From Lathyrus oleraceus (taxonomy: Eukaryota > Streptophyta > Magnoliopsida > Fabales > Fabaceae): a stretch of 64,000 bases of DNA. Positions 53,911-64,000 of this stretch are shown here, one piece after another. The notes under the pieces are model-generated. The model saw only the letters and a program-made list of their open reading frames with translations. It was not told where the DNA came from and ran no database searches. Position 1 is the stretch's first letter. Each line of letters opens with the position of its first letter. The translations under genes and the position numbers were made by a program. The DNA is taken from contig NC_066580.1 of the NCBI RefSeq assembly GCF_024323335.1, positions 141,536,188 through 141,600,187 of the forward strand, in the 5' to 3' direction.

Positions 53911-55189
53911 AAGCGATCTTATGGCATTCACTATGAACAGTTCTGTTATGGCTCAGTATGATTTCGACAATCCCATCTACCAAGCTGAAGAGGAGAGTGA
54001 GGAAGACTGTGAACTCCCTGCAGAATTGGTCAGATTGTTGAAGCAGGAGGAAAGGGTCATCCAACCTCATCAGGAGGAGTTGGAGGTTGTTAATTTGGGT
54101 ACTGAGGACGCCAAAAGAGAAATCAAGATTGGGGCTGCTTTAGAGGACTCTGTCAAGAGGAGGCTGATTGAGATGCTGAGAGAATATGTGGAGATATTCG
54201 CCTGGTCATATCAAGATATGCCTGGGTTAGATACAGACATTGTGGTGCATCGATTACCTCTTAGAGAAGGATGTCCTTCGGTCAAGCAGAAGCTTCGTAG
54301 AACGAGTCCTGACATGGCAACTAAGATCAAGGAAGAGGTTCAGAAGCAGTGGGATGCAGGTTTTTTGGCTGTTACAAGTTATCCCCCATGGGTGGCCAAC
54401 ATCGTTCCTGTGCCGAAGAAGGATGGTAAAGTCAGAATGTGTGTCGATTACCGGGATTTGAATAGAGCGAGTCCGAAAGATGATTTCCCATTACCTCACA
54501 TTGATGTATTGGTTGATAATACGGCTCAATCCTCGGTATTTTCTTTCATGGATGGTTTCTCCGGATATAATCAGATCAAGATGGCGCCAGAGGATATGGA
54601 AAAGACGACATTCATTACACCTTGGGGCACGTTCTGCTATAAGGTGATGCCATTTGGGCTAAAGAATGCTGGTGCTACCTATCAGAGGGCAATGACGACT
54701 CTTTTTCATGACTTGATGCATAAAGAAATTGAAGTGTACGTAGATGATATGATTGCGAAGTCGCAGACAGAAGAGGAGCACCTGGTTAATTTGCAGAAGC
54801 TGTTTGATCGGTTGAGAAAGTTCAAGCTGAGGTTGAATCCGAACAAGTGTACGTTTGGGGTGAGATCAGGGAAGCTTTTAGGCTTCATTGTCAGTGAGAA
54901 AGGGATTGAGGTTGATCCAGCAAAAGTCAAAGCTATTCAAGAGATGCCTGAACCGAAAACGGAGAAGCAAGTCCGTGGGTTTTTAGGGAGGTTGAACTAC
55001 ATTGCAAGGTTCATATCTCACCTGACTGCCACATGTGAACCAATTTTCAAACTGCTCAGAAAGAATCAGGCGATCAAGTGGAATGATGATTGTCAGAAGG
55101 CTTTTGACAAGATTAAAGAGTATTTACAGAAACCTCCAATCCTCATACCTCCAGTTCCAGGGAGACCTCTGATAATGACCTGTCAGTGA
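53911..55189 (+). CDS. pol: Element C reverse transcriptase and start of RNase H
   Basis: The second exon opens in frame at 53911. After a linker (YDFDNPIYQAEE) comes RT: WVANIVPVPKKDGK, MCVDYRDLN, SFMDGFSGYNQI, MPFGLKNAGATYQ and the active site YVDD at 54737-54748, all intact. The connection/RNase H start follows (EKQVRGFLGRLNYIARFI). The frame is lost at about 55177 by what looks like a one-base deletion just after the PGRPLIM block, ending at 55189. RT copies the element RNA into DNA in cytoplasmic particles. Confidence 0.9.
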
Positions 55190-57387
55190 CTGAGAACTCG
55201 ATGGGGTGTGTATTGGGACAGCATGACGAGTCTGGTCGAAAAGAGCATGCCATATACTACCTTAGCAAAAAGTTTACCGACTGTGAAACAAGATATTCAC
55301 TGCTCGAGAAAACTTGCTGTGCTTTGGCCTGGGCTGCTCGCCGACTGAGGCAGTATATGTTGAACCATACTACCTTGTTGATTTCTAAGATGGATCCAGT
55401 AAAGTACATCTTTGAGAAACCAGCTCTCACCGGACGCGTTGCTCGTTGGCAGATGATTCTAACAGAATATGATATTCAGTACACGTCACAAAAGGCCATC
55501 AAAGGTAGTATTCTGTCAGACTACCTCGCCGAGCAACCGATTGAAGATTATCAGCCTATGATGTTTGAATTCCCTGATGAAGACATCATGTATCTTAAGA
55601 TGAAAGATTGCGAAGAGCCTCTTGTCGAGGAAGGACCGGATCCGGATGACAAATGGACGCTGATGTTTGATGGGGCTGTGAATATGAATGGTAACGGTGT
55701 TGGGGCAGTATTGATCAATCCTAAAGGTGCTAATATACCTTTTTCTACTAGATTGACGTTTGACGTCACCAACAACGAAGCTGAGTATGAGGCTTGTATC
55801 ATGGGGATAGAAGAAGCCATTGATCTGTGGATCAAAACGCTTGACATTTATGGAGATTCCGCTCTAGTGGTCAATCAAGTCAATGGAGATTGGAATACGA
55901 ATCAGCCGCATTTGATTCCGTATAGAGATTACACCAGAAGAATACTGACGTTCTTCAAGAAGGTGAAGTTGTATCATGTCCCCCGAGATGAGAATCAAAT
56001 GGCTGATGCCTTGGCTACTTTGTCATCTATGATCAAAGTTCATTGGTGGAATCATGTGCCACATGTTGCGGTAAATCGACTCGAGAGGCCTGCGTATGTG
56101 TTTGCAGCCGAGTCTGTTGTGATTGATGAGAAGCCGTGGTATTATGACATCAAGAACTTCCTCAAGACTCAGGAGTATCCTGAAGGTGCGTCGAAGAATG
56201 ACAAGAAAACCCTGAGAAGGCTAGCTGGAAGCTTCTATTTGAATCAGGATGATGTGCTGTATAAGAGAAACTTTGACATGGTCTTGCTCAGATGCGTGGA
56301 CAGACCCGAGGCGGACATGTTAATGCAGGAAGTTCATGAAGGTTCCTTCGGTACTCATGCCGGCGGACATGCAATGGCTAAGAAATTGTTGAGAGCGGGT
56401 TACTACTGGATGACTATGGAATCCGATTGTTTCAAGTACGCTCGGAAGTGCCATAAGTGTCAAATCTATGCTGATAAGGTGCATGTGCCACCAAGCCCTC
56501 TGAATGTCATGAATTCGCCTTGGCCGTTTGCCATGTGGGGCATTGATATGATTGGGAAGATTGAGCCTACTACTTCGAATGGACATCGCTTCATCTTGGT
56601 TGCGATTGACTATTTAACCAAATGGGTGGAAGCAGCTTCCTATGCTAACGTTACCAAACAAGTGGTTACCCGGTTCATCAAGAAAGAAATCATCTGTCGT
56701 TATGGAGTTCCGGAGAGAATCATCACTGACAATGGTTCGAATCTCAATAACAAGATGATGAAAGAGCTTTGTAAAGATTTCAAGATTGAACATCACAATT
56801 CTTCTCCTTACAGACCGAAGATGAATGGTGCTGTAGAAGCGGCGAACAAGAATATCAAGAAGATTGTGCAGAAGATGGTCGTTACGTACAAGGATTGGCA
56901 TGAGATGCTGCCTTTCGCTTTGCATGGGTACCGTACCTCAGTACGTACGTCGACCGGGGCAACCCCTTACTCCCTTGTGTATGGTATGGAAGCTGTCTTA
57001 CCTGTTGAAGTGGAGATTCCTTCTTTGAGAGTTCTATTGGATGTCAAGCTGGACGAAGCCGAGTGGATTCGAACAAGGTTTAACGAGTTGAGCCTTATCG
57101 AAGAGAGACGGCTGGCAGCTGTATGTCATGGACAGTTGTATCAGCGAAGGATGAAGCGAGCCTTTGATCAGAAAGTGCGTCCTCGAAGCTATCAGATCGG
57201 TGATCTAGTTTTGAAGAGGATCCTCCCTCCCGGGGCAGATAACAGGGGCAAGTGGACTCCTAATTATGAAGGTGCATATGTTGTGAAAAAGGTATTCTCC
57301 GGTGGAGCTTTGATGCTTACAACTATGGATGGTGAAGATTTTCCGTCTCCTGTTAACTCAGATGTAGTCAAAAAATACTTCGTATAA
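55186..57387 (+). CDS. pol: Element C RNase H, second RNase H and integrase
   Basis: 733 codons continuing pol one base out of frame with RT. Order: gypsy RNase H (SMGCVLGQHD, IYYLSKKFTD, to about residue 95), tether, a second RNase H of the archaeal type known in Tat elements ([33 protein letters not shown]; about 155-280), integrase HHCC zinc region (EVHEGSFGTHAGGH ... CHKCQ), catalytic core with Asp at 56545 (WGIDMIG), Asp at 56728 (ITDNGS) and Glu at 56836 (35 residues between the last two), and the C-terminal GKWTPNYEGAY region. All catalytic residues are present. The nominal Met start is not real. Confidence 0.9.
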   Translation: MTENSMGCVLGQHDESGRKEHAIYYLSKKFTDCETRYSLLEKTCCALAWAARRLRQYMLNHTTLLISKMDPVKYIFEKPALTGRVARWQMILTEYDIQYTSQKAIKGSILSDYLAEQPIEDYQPMMFEFPDEDIMYLKMKDCEEPLVEEGPDPDDKWTLMFDGAVNMNGNGVGAVLINPKGANIPFSTRLTFDVTNNEAEYEACIMGIEEAIDLWIKTLDIYGDSALVVNQVNGDWNTNQPHLIPYRDYTRRILTFFKKVKLYHVPRDENQMADALATLSSMIKVHWWNHVPHVAVNRLERPAYVFAAESVVIDEKPWYYDIKNFLKTQEYPEGASKNDKKTLRRLAGSFYLNQDDVLYKRNFDMVLLRCVDRPEADMLMQEVHEGSFGTHAGGHAMAKKLLRAGYYWMTMESDCFKYARKCHKCQIYADKVHVPPSPLNVMNSPWPFAMWGIDMIGKIEPTTSNGHRFILVAIDYLTKWVEAASYANVTKQVVTRFIKKEIICRYGVPERIITDNGSNLNNKMMKELCKDFKIEHHNSSPYRPKMNGAVEAANKNIKKIVQKMVVTYKDWHEMLPFALHGYRTSVRTSTGATPYSLVYGMEAVLPVEVEIPSLRVLLDVKLDEAEWIRTRFNELSLIEERRLAAVCHGQLYQRRMKRAFDQKVRPRSYQIGDLVLKRILPPGADNRGKWTPNYEGAYVVKKVFSGGALMLTTMDGEDFPSPVNSDVVKKYFV

Positions 57388-57396
57388 ATTGACCCG

Positions 57397-57587
57397 CTGG
57401 ACAAAAAGAAAAAGAGTCCAGGCAAAAATGGGCATCCCGGCGAACCAAAAAACAGAAAGAAAAGGTTCGGGCAAAAATTAGGGATAAAATGAAAAGAATT
57501 TGTACACCCGGTAAGTCGAAAACCCGCAAGGGCGGCTTAGGCAAAAATGGGTATCCCGGTGGATTGAAAACCCGAAAGGGCGATCCA
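57397..57587 (+). other. Four-hairpin array after pol, element C
   Basis: CTGGAC/GTCCAG (57397-57421), CGAACC/GGTTCG (57441-57469), TAAGTCG/CGGCTTA (57512-57539) and TGGATTG/CGATCCA (57560-57587), the first three followed by GGCAAAA. Relative to B, hairpin 3 has G-C exchanged for A-T on both arms and hairpin 1 has gained a closing pair. Confidence 0.65.
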
Positions 57588-58099
57588 GCCAAAAGAGGGA
57601 TTAAAGCGAAGACTACAGTCTGAGTTGTCTGTACTTCATCAAGCTTTGTCGTCTGCCATCTCGAAAGATGTGATCCGTCCAGTCATTCTTCTCAGAAAGC
57701 GAGGAGTTGGGAGGAAAACTGATGATCTGTGAGTTATAACAGAATCGGGAAATCGTGGATGCCGTGTTCACATTGCCATTATGATAGATTTTTCCTTTTG
57801 TGCGCAATTACCTCTTCCTAGGAATTGCTTCCCAATGTATTTGCCTTTTCAGGCACATTTTCAATCAATAAAAGTCGTTATTCAGATAAATAGCTCTTTG
57901 GTTTTTACTTTTACTGTTTTGTTTGCAAAAATGTCCGAATTTTTGATAAGCATTGCATATAAGAACATGAAGGCTACACAATAACGTGCAAAAAGATGAA
58001 ACATTTGAAAATCATTTTGAATGTCGAGGACACTTGAGCGTATCTTGTCCATGTATCCCCTGGGGACTTTTTTGTTGTGCTGTTTTTCAGGTTGGCATC

Positions 58100-58745
58100 T
58101 GTGAGGACGTTTCCTCAGCAGATATTTTCCCCAAGCAAGTTTGGAAGCTATCAGAGCTATGTTCCCCTGCGGAGACGTCGGTGGATAGTGCCTTCTATTC
58201 CCCAACAGATCTAAGGATTGCCTATCCCCAGCAGGCCTGTATTTGCCGATTTCCTCCCCGAGTGAGGCAGGTTCATGGAAATTTATCTCCAACATTTATC
58301 CTATCTGTGGACTGAAGGATATCCCCAGCGGAGTTTACCTTCCCCCAGCAGCAGTGCTATTCTTCAACATGAGTGGGAAGTCGTTGCTCTCCCTGCAAAG
58401 TCTCCCCGCAGAGTTGGAGTACCCAATCAGTTTTGGCTCCCCAACCGGAGTTTCTCATCATTTTTGCATTTTTGCATTTTAGTGATCATTGCATCCTCAA
58501 ACTGCGTAGCATTCCCATTCAATAGGGAGCATTACGCCATAGAAAAATTCAAACATATGCATTCATGTGTTAACCTCACCAGACCGTATCCCCGGCAGAG
58601 GCGGATCATTTCATTCAACATCAGCACAGCAAGTCCGCTACAGTTGCTCTTAACAGCATTCAGGATTGATATCCCCACGGAGGCTTATTACCTCACCCGT
58701 TGGTGACAGAAAGTTTGTTTCTCCCCAGTGAGACCCCCAACAAGT
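58100..58745 (+). repeat. Reiterated TCCCCAGCRGA-type motifs, element C 3' UTR
   Basis: About a dozen degenerate copies such as TCCCCAGCGGAGTTTACC (about 58323), TCCCCGCAGAGTTGGAG and TCCCCGGCAGAGGCGG, with later outliers TCCCCAGTAGAGTCATC (about 59260) and TCCCCAAGTGGAGACGCC (about 59533). They resemble the complement of the primer binding site. Confidence 0.6.
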
Positions 58746-58831
58746 GGTCAACCTTGCCTTGACATATCTAAAAAAGTCGTTCTTGTGATACCGGTAAGTG
58801 TCATACTAGCACCCGCGTGTGTTTCTTTGTT

Positions 58832-59905
58832 TGGTGTCGGTAAACACCATTGTTTCGGTGTCTGTAAACATCGGGTTTTCTCTCCAGTCATCAGTAAATG
58901 TCTGGTCATCATTTTTGGTGTCGGTTAACACCATTGTTTCGGTGTCTGTAAACATCGGGTTTTCTCTCCAGTCATCAGTAAATGTCTGGTCATCATTTTT
59001 GGTGTCGGTTAACACCATTGTTTCGGTGTCTGTAAACATCGGGTATTCTCTCCAGTCATCAGTAAATGTCTGGTCATTATTTTTGGTGTCAGTAAACACC
59101 ATTGTTTCGGTGTCTGTAAACATCGGGTTTCTCCCCAGTCATCGGTAAATGTCTGGTCATTTTTTTGATGTCGGTAAACATCATCTTTCGATGTCGGTAA
59201 ACAATCGAGTCCTTCTCTCAGTCATCGGCAAATGTCTGATAACTCCCCAGCTAGAAATCCCCAGTAGAGTCATCTGTAAATGTCCTGTCTGTTTTCCGGT
59301 TGCGAATATTTGTTTGTATCTCCCCAATAAATTTCTCATTCCCAGTCATCGGTAAGTGTCTGGTCGTTTTTGGATGTCGGTAAACATCATCTTTCGATGT
59401 CGGTAAACATCGAGTCTCATCCCAGTCACCGGTAAATGTCTGGTCATGCTTTGTTTCCTTGTTGATAAAATCAAGATCCCCAGAAGCCGTCGGTAAACGT
59501 CTCGTCTGATTACACCATAAAGATTTTGTTCCTCCCCAAGTGGAGACGCCATCGGTAAATGGCCCTGTATGCTTCGATATCGGTAAATATTGAATGCCCA
59601 ACTTTATCCGCCATCGGTAAATGGCCCCGTTTTCTTCGATATCGGTAAATATCAGATCCCCAGTTGCAGTAGCCATCGGTAAATGGTCGAGTTGAAGTTG
59701 ATATCGGTAAATGTCAAGTTTCTTTGAAGCCACCATTGGTAAATGGTCTTGCTTCCTTTTACATCAGATTTGTTTCCCAACAGCCATCGGTAAATGGTCT
59801 TGCTGAAGTTGATATCGGTAAATATCAAGTTTCCAGTTTCTAACCATCGGTAAATGGTTTCGCCTTTCTGAAGTTGTCAATTGCAGGCGTCATCAGTAAA
59901 TGACG
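58832..59905 (+). repeat. Hairpin array with CGGTAA loop, element C 3' UTR
   Basis: At least 14 short hairpins share the loop CGGTAA (rarely CAGTAA, CTGTAA, TGGTAA) with changing stems: TGGTGT/ACACCA (58832-58849), TGATGT/ACATCA (59166-59183), TCGATGT/ACATCGA (59394-59413), GCCAT/ATGGC (59548-59563, 59610-59625), GATAT/ATATC (59638-59653, 59811-59826), ACCAT/ATGGT (59732-59747), AACCAT/ATGGTT (59842-59859), CGTCAT/ATGACG (59888-59905). The first part overlaps the 84-bp repeat; the rest is irregularly spaced. Confidence 0.8.
58833..59160 (+). repeat. 84-bp tandem repeat, element C 3' UTR
   Basis: About four near-identical copies with starts 84 bp apart (the shared CCATTGTTTCGG phrase at 58847, 58931, 59015 and 59099). 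Because 84 is a multiple of three, both strands stay open, giving false ORFs. Tandem repeats in this position are known in Ogre and can seed satellite DNA. Confidence 0.88.
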
Positions 59906-60025
59906 TGGTTCTCCTTGTATCATATCCAGCAGAGTGCAAATTCTATGGTTCTTGGTATTCAATCCCTGTTTACCCTGAAAGTCTGACAGCCGTTGCTCTC
60001 ATCCATTCGGGTTCCCAGCTGATTG

Positions 60026-60037
60026 AATAGGGGCAGC
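60026..60037 (+). other. Polypurine tract of element C
   Basis: AATAGGGGCAGC directly before the 3' LTR start; the same 12 bases as in element B. Confidence 0.88.
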
Positions 60038-63000
60038 TGTAGCACCTCAAATTTGCACCCATCATTGTACATACATTCTCATATTAGGTCATAGCATATC
60101 ATGGTCCACTGCATAGCATTGCATTGTCCCTTTGCCTCAAGTGCAAGTCAATCAAGAGAATTAGGTCAAACTGATCAGGAGATCAGTCAATCAAGCAAGC
60201 AAGTGAGTTTTTCATTGAGCCAGGGCCCTAGGGTTGGTCCAACATGTTCACATGACTTGGGGATCCATTTGAAGTGTTTTGGTCAAGGATTGGATGTTCA
60301 GAAGTCACCAGGCAATGCACAGTCAGTCAGAAACCCTAAAAAGTCAAACTTGGTCAACTGTGTCTGATTTTATGGTTTTGATGGATGGATTTGGTTTGAG
60401 AGAGCTTATTCATGTCCATATAGTCCTCATATATCATGTCAAACACCATCATGGAAGAATTTGAAGCCAGATCAGAAATTTCCAAAAGTAGAAATTGGAC
60501 CTGTAATTAAAACCTGCCAAAAATGGAAAGTCTTGATCCTCAAACTTACATCATGATACAAGCTTCAAATGAATTGTTGCCCAACATTAAAGTTGAAGAT
60601 CTTGTTCTCCCATTTCCAAAAAGTCCAAGAACACTCAATTCCCATGTATGGTTGGCAAGTTATGATCAAATCATTTTCAGAAATTCTTGAACTTCAAAAG
60701 GCCATATCTCTCAAACCATTTGGCCAAATTTGGTGGGGTTTTTTCCAACAAGTCACAGTTGACCTCATCTTTCCAAATATGTCATCCTCATGCACCAAAA
60801 CATCACCATGCAAAATGGCCTTTTTGAACTTGCCTTAATTAATTTCAAGTGAGTTGAATTTTGACTTTTCAAAATAATCTTTTTTAAACCATTTGGCCAA
60901 TTGAAATAGTTCAGAAATGTGGTTTGTGTCATGTTTGAAAGCCCAAATTCGTGCAGTACATACACCCATACCAACTTGCTTGAAAATTGGAAAGAAAGTA
61001 CACTTTTACCAACTCTACTCCACATTTTCATGAACCATGATTAGCATTCATTAGCACCAGTAAACAACATATATATTCATCTCTTTTTCTGCTGAGAAAA
61101 ACCCTAGTAGCAGCCACAAGATATCACAGAAACTTCACTCATTCTCTCAAACTTCATTTTTGCATTTTCCAAAATCTGTCAAAAACTCTCAAAGAACTGA
61201 GCCTTGCCTTGCTCGATTCATCATCTAAACCACATTTTGGACTCATTGCAACCACTGTTCCACATCTGTAAGAGGGTTTTGTGGACTGTTTTTGCAAAGC
61301 ATCATCAATGGCAGAAGTTGTTTGCATCCAAACCAAGCCATTTCAGGCCAAACCTTCTTCATCATTCATCATTTGAAGATCTTTGGAACACCTGTTTCAG
61401 CCATTGGAGACCAAACAACAACCGTTTCACAACTTTCTTCAAATATAAGTAAGTTTTCGACCCTCTTTATTTCCAAAATCATGAGATGCTTAGGATAGAT
61501 CTCTCTTTGCTGATTCTAATGAGCTATGGATTGCATGAAATGGTTGAGTATTCACTGATTTACATGGATTTAAAGTTTCACATATGAACATGTTCTTGTA
61601 TGATTTGTGTTGTGTGGTTCGATTTATTGAAAACCATGGCTGGATTGTGAATGTGCTTGGTTTGCTTGTTCGAATGGTGTGCCTAATTCTGATTTCTGGG
61701 CATTTTGAAAAATCACGATTGAAGGAAGGAGATGAAGCTTACTGTAGCATGAACAAACCCTAATCCCAATTGCCTTGCCCAGAAAATCGTTCTGTACGCG
61801 TGCATGGCCACTTTTCCTGCATGGACCAATTAAAACATTTCCTTGGCCGTGCCTAAACGGCACCGTTTTGATAAGTGAGTTCCAATATTACAGCTTTGCC
61901 ATCCGGTCCATTTAAAATCAATTTAATCCATTTATTTTTTCTTATTTTTATTTCATTTGATCATCAAACTTGCAAAATTCATAACATCTTCATTTCGAAT
62001 CCAAAATTCATGGGAATTTTTGCATTGTGTCCATCTGGATCTCTACTTTTTTATCATGATTTTTGCTGATTTTTTGGATGAGTGGATTTTAAATGGTATT
62101 AGGGTTTGTGACATGTATGCATATTTTGTACACTTTGCCAAAACATTTGTGAAATGGTGATACTTTATCCAATGGCCCCCAAAGTTTTTGTGCTTAAACT
62201 AGACACACTCATGGTGATTTTGGTGTAGAGTTTGTGAATTTATCATTGCTGGTTTGTGAGATATGATTTTTTAAATTAGGGTGTGACAATTTGTGTCACA
62301 CCAATGATGTCTAACTTCATGATTTTTGTATCCATGCTTCTTGACCTCCAAATGAATTGATTTTTTGCATGATTGAGCTCTTATATGTCTAGTTTACATG
62401 TGAATTTGCTTGGAATTATTTGTAGCATTTCCTAATTGTTTGAGATTTTCTCCCCTGCTTGGTCATATGTTGACTTTTTGTGACACATGTTCCCATTTCA
62501 TTTGTTAAATTTTCATACTTTATTAGATGGACATGAAATTTGGCATGTGATTATTAGACATCTTAAGGATTATCATGGTTTTGGTCCGATTCATTTATCA
62601 TACACCATCTCTGATTTATGATTTTTCTAAGTTGATGCATGTTTGGTTGACTTCTTTGAGCATGTTCAAAATTGCTTTGACTTTCTGATTTCCATTGACT
62701 GCCTTCCACTTGTCCAAATGAGATTAAATTTGACATGCTTACCATGCTGTGGGTTAAGATTGATCATGATTTATTTGGTGATTTTTGGAAATGTTTGAGT
62801 TGACTTTTGATGCAAGTCTTGCTGTTGACTCCTATGAGCTTCTGTTTGCTATACCTTGACCTAAATTGTTCATGAAATGATAATGATGATTGATATGAAT
62901 GTGAACCCAATTGGTTGTGTTTCTTCATTGTTTGAACATGATTTTGGATGCTTGCCCTTTGCTGTTTTGACTTTTTCATTCCTTTTTGACCCTAGGCTTG

Positions 63001-64000
63001 CCCTAGTGGTCCTGTTACTCACCTTTGAGCTCATGTTTTCAGGTTGACCAACAAATGACCAATGAAACCAATTCTTTTTGATTGAGCTTGCTTGAATATC
63101 ATTGTTTAACTTGTTTGTTTTGTAGGTGGCTTGGCTCACATGCCTTGAGCCTTGTGCCTTGCACATTCACTTGCGTGTGTTGACTGTTGACTTCTGTTTC
63201 TTTTTGCTTTGTTTGAAGTTGTATACTAATGTCTGCTTGACTATTTCAGGTGCTTTTAGTTGCTCAGTTCCTTGTGAACTTTTGCTTTGCTTTGCTTATA
63301 TAAGCAATTTGCATTGAGGTATATTTCTCATCTTCATGTAGTCTGGAAGACCTGGCTTGTTACTTGGCCAGGCAACTGTCTGAAGTCCTCCTTAAGAGGC
63401 AATGTTTGTGGATGTTTAATTTTGTCCTTGCATAGAGTCAAAGACCTCCTAAGTGAAGAGGCAATTGGCAGAACCCAAGGGATATGCAACCTATCCCCTG
63501 CTATTCTGTGTGTCATCTGCTTTGCTCACACCACCGTGTTGATGCATTGCAGATAGAAACCCAAGATCTTGTACAATTGTACAGTTGAGTCAGTTTCAAA
63601 TGTGTAGAAGGGTTCCCACTTTCTGAACCCACACATTCTTGTCTTAAGCTCTCCCAGGCCAGGGATAAGAGCTGTGAAGTCTTATCTTCACTCACCTTTC
63701 ATCTGCTTCACCTTAGCCCCTCAATGGCAAGGTTAAGAGCACATTCACCCAGTTCCAGAGGTTTGTTTGTTGAGGTTGATATGACCCCTCGACTAAAACC
63801 TAACCCTTGTTTGAGCCACTTGCTTGTGTATAGTGTGTGCTATCTGTGCTTGTATGTTTGACTTGCTTCCTGTGCAAGTTAGGGTTAGTTTAGACTTGCT
63901 TCCTGTGCAAGTTAGGTTTTGCTTGGCTTGCTTCCTGTGCAAGTTAAGTGTGTGTGTGGCTTGCTTCCTGTGCAAGTCATGATTAGGATAGGCTGGCTCC
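60038..64000 (+). repeat. 3' LTR of element C (truncated by window)
   Basis: Matches 42913-46876 with about 35 differences and a net one-base length change. Runs off the window within the 32-33-bp tandem repeat, so the U5 hairpins and right target duplication are not visible. Confidence 0.92.

Larger units (their letters stand above)
42913..64000 (+). mobile_element. Element C: near-complete Ogre-like element (plus)
   Basis: 5' LTR (42913-47476), tRNA-Arg-type primer site, ORF1, gag, protease, intron, RT, RNase H, second RNase H, integrase, a long structured 3' UTR, polypurine tract and 3' LTR from 60038 to the window end. Full length would be about 21.7 kb, typical of Ogre. I counted about 35 differences over 3.96 kb between LTRs (0.9%), which suggests roughly 0.3 million years with a borrowed grass rate. 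Coding is broken by one stop (48775) and two single-base frame changes (about 52388 and 55177). Confidence 0.92.

Noticed and set aside
58806..59148. Overlapping ORFs on both strands over the 84-bp repeats
   Set aside because: The period is a multiple of three, so any frame lacking a stop in one unit stays open; peptide is purely repetitive and differs between copies only as the DNA repeat does.
42913..64000. Reading the two similar 4-kb blocks as a segmental duplication
   Set aside because: They are the two LTRs of one element: same orientation, primer site after the first, polypurine tract before the second.

Overview
The window is plant nuclear DNA made almost entirely of nested LTR retrotransposons. 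I recognise no host gene, tRNA, rRNA or CRISPR array. The giant LTRs (about 4.6-4.9 kb), an extra ORF before gag, a tRNA-Arg-type primer site, a short intron between protease and reverse transcriptase and a second RNase H are the hallmarks of Ogre-type (Tat lineage) Ty3/gypsy elements. These abound in vetches, peas and related legumes, so a Fabeae-type legume is my best guess. The species is inference.

Layout. 1-7113 (minus): element D, an Ogre-like element cut by the window edge, with an open gag, no ORF1 and a 4.87-kb LTR; it is inserted in element G. 7114-16759 (plus): element G, a decayed gypsy pol followed by a large antisense ORF resembling the plant mobile domain (PMD), a 1.8-kb tandem duplication and a probable short LTR. 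About 16760-22920: unrecognised AT-rich DNA plus a minus-strand copia-like LTR/PPT. About 22925-23349 (minus): LTR fragment H. 23350-27085 (plus): element F, a truncated LTR fused to broken RT-RH-INT. From 27086 (minus): LTR and 3' UTR of element E. 27323-37756 (plus): element B, complete with a GAGCC target-site duplication, lodged in E's LTR. 42913 to beyond 64000 (plus): element C, a nearly complete Ogre-like element inserted in E's 3' UTR. The nest is therefore H<-F<-E<-(B and C).

How the parts work together. Element C carries ORF1, gag, aspartic protease, RT, two RNase H domains and a DD35E integrase. Its catalytic residues are intact, but the reading is interrupted by one stop codon and two single-base frame changes. 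A predicted phase-2 intron of 255 bp (275 bp in B) begins on top of the gag-pro stop codon, so splicing would remove the stop and join gag-pro to pol. B has similar LTRs (about 98.6% identical to each other) and an open gag but has lost protease, RT and integrase cores, so it must have moved using enzymes supplied in trans.

The most unusual signal is RNA structure. (1) Short hairpins with a constant loop and co-varying stems recur in the LTR leader of all five Ogre-like LTR types (B, C, D, E, H). (2) Four hairpins follow the pol stop codon in both B and C. (3) Each element has a long hairpin array in its 3' UTR with its own invariant loop: CGGTAA in C, AGCCNGA in B. These look like element-specific RNA recognition arrays and are the main candidate for an undescribed system.
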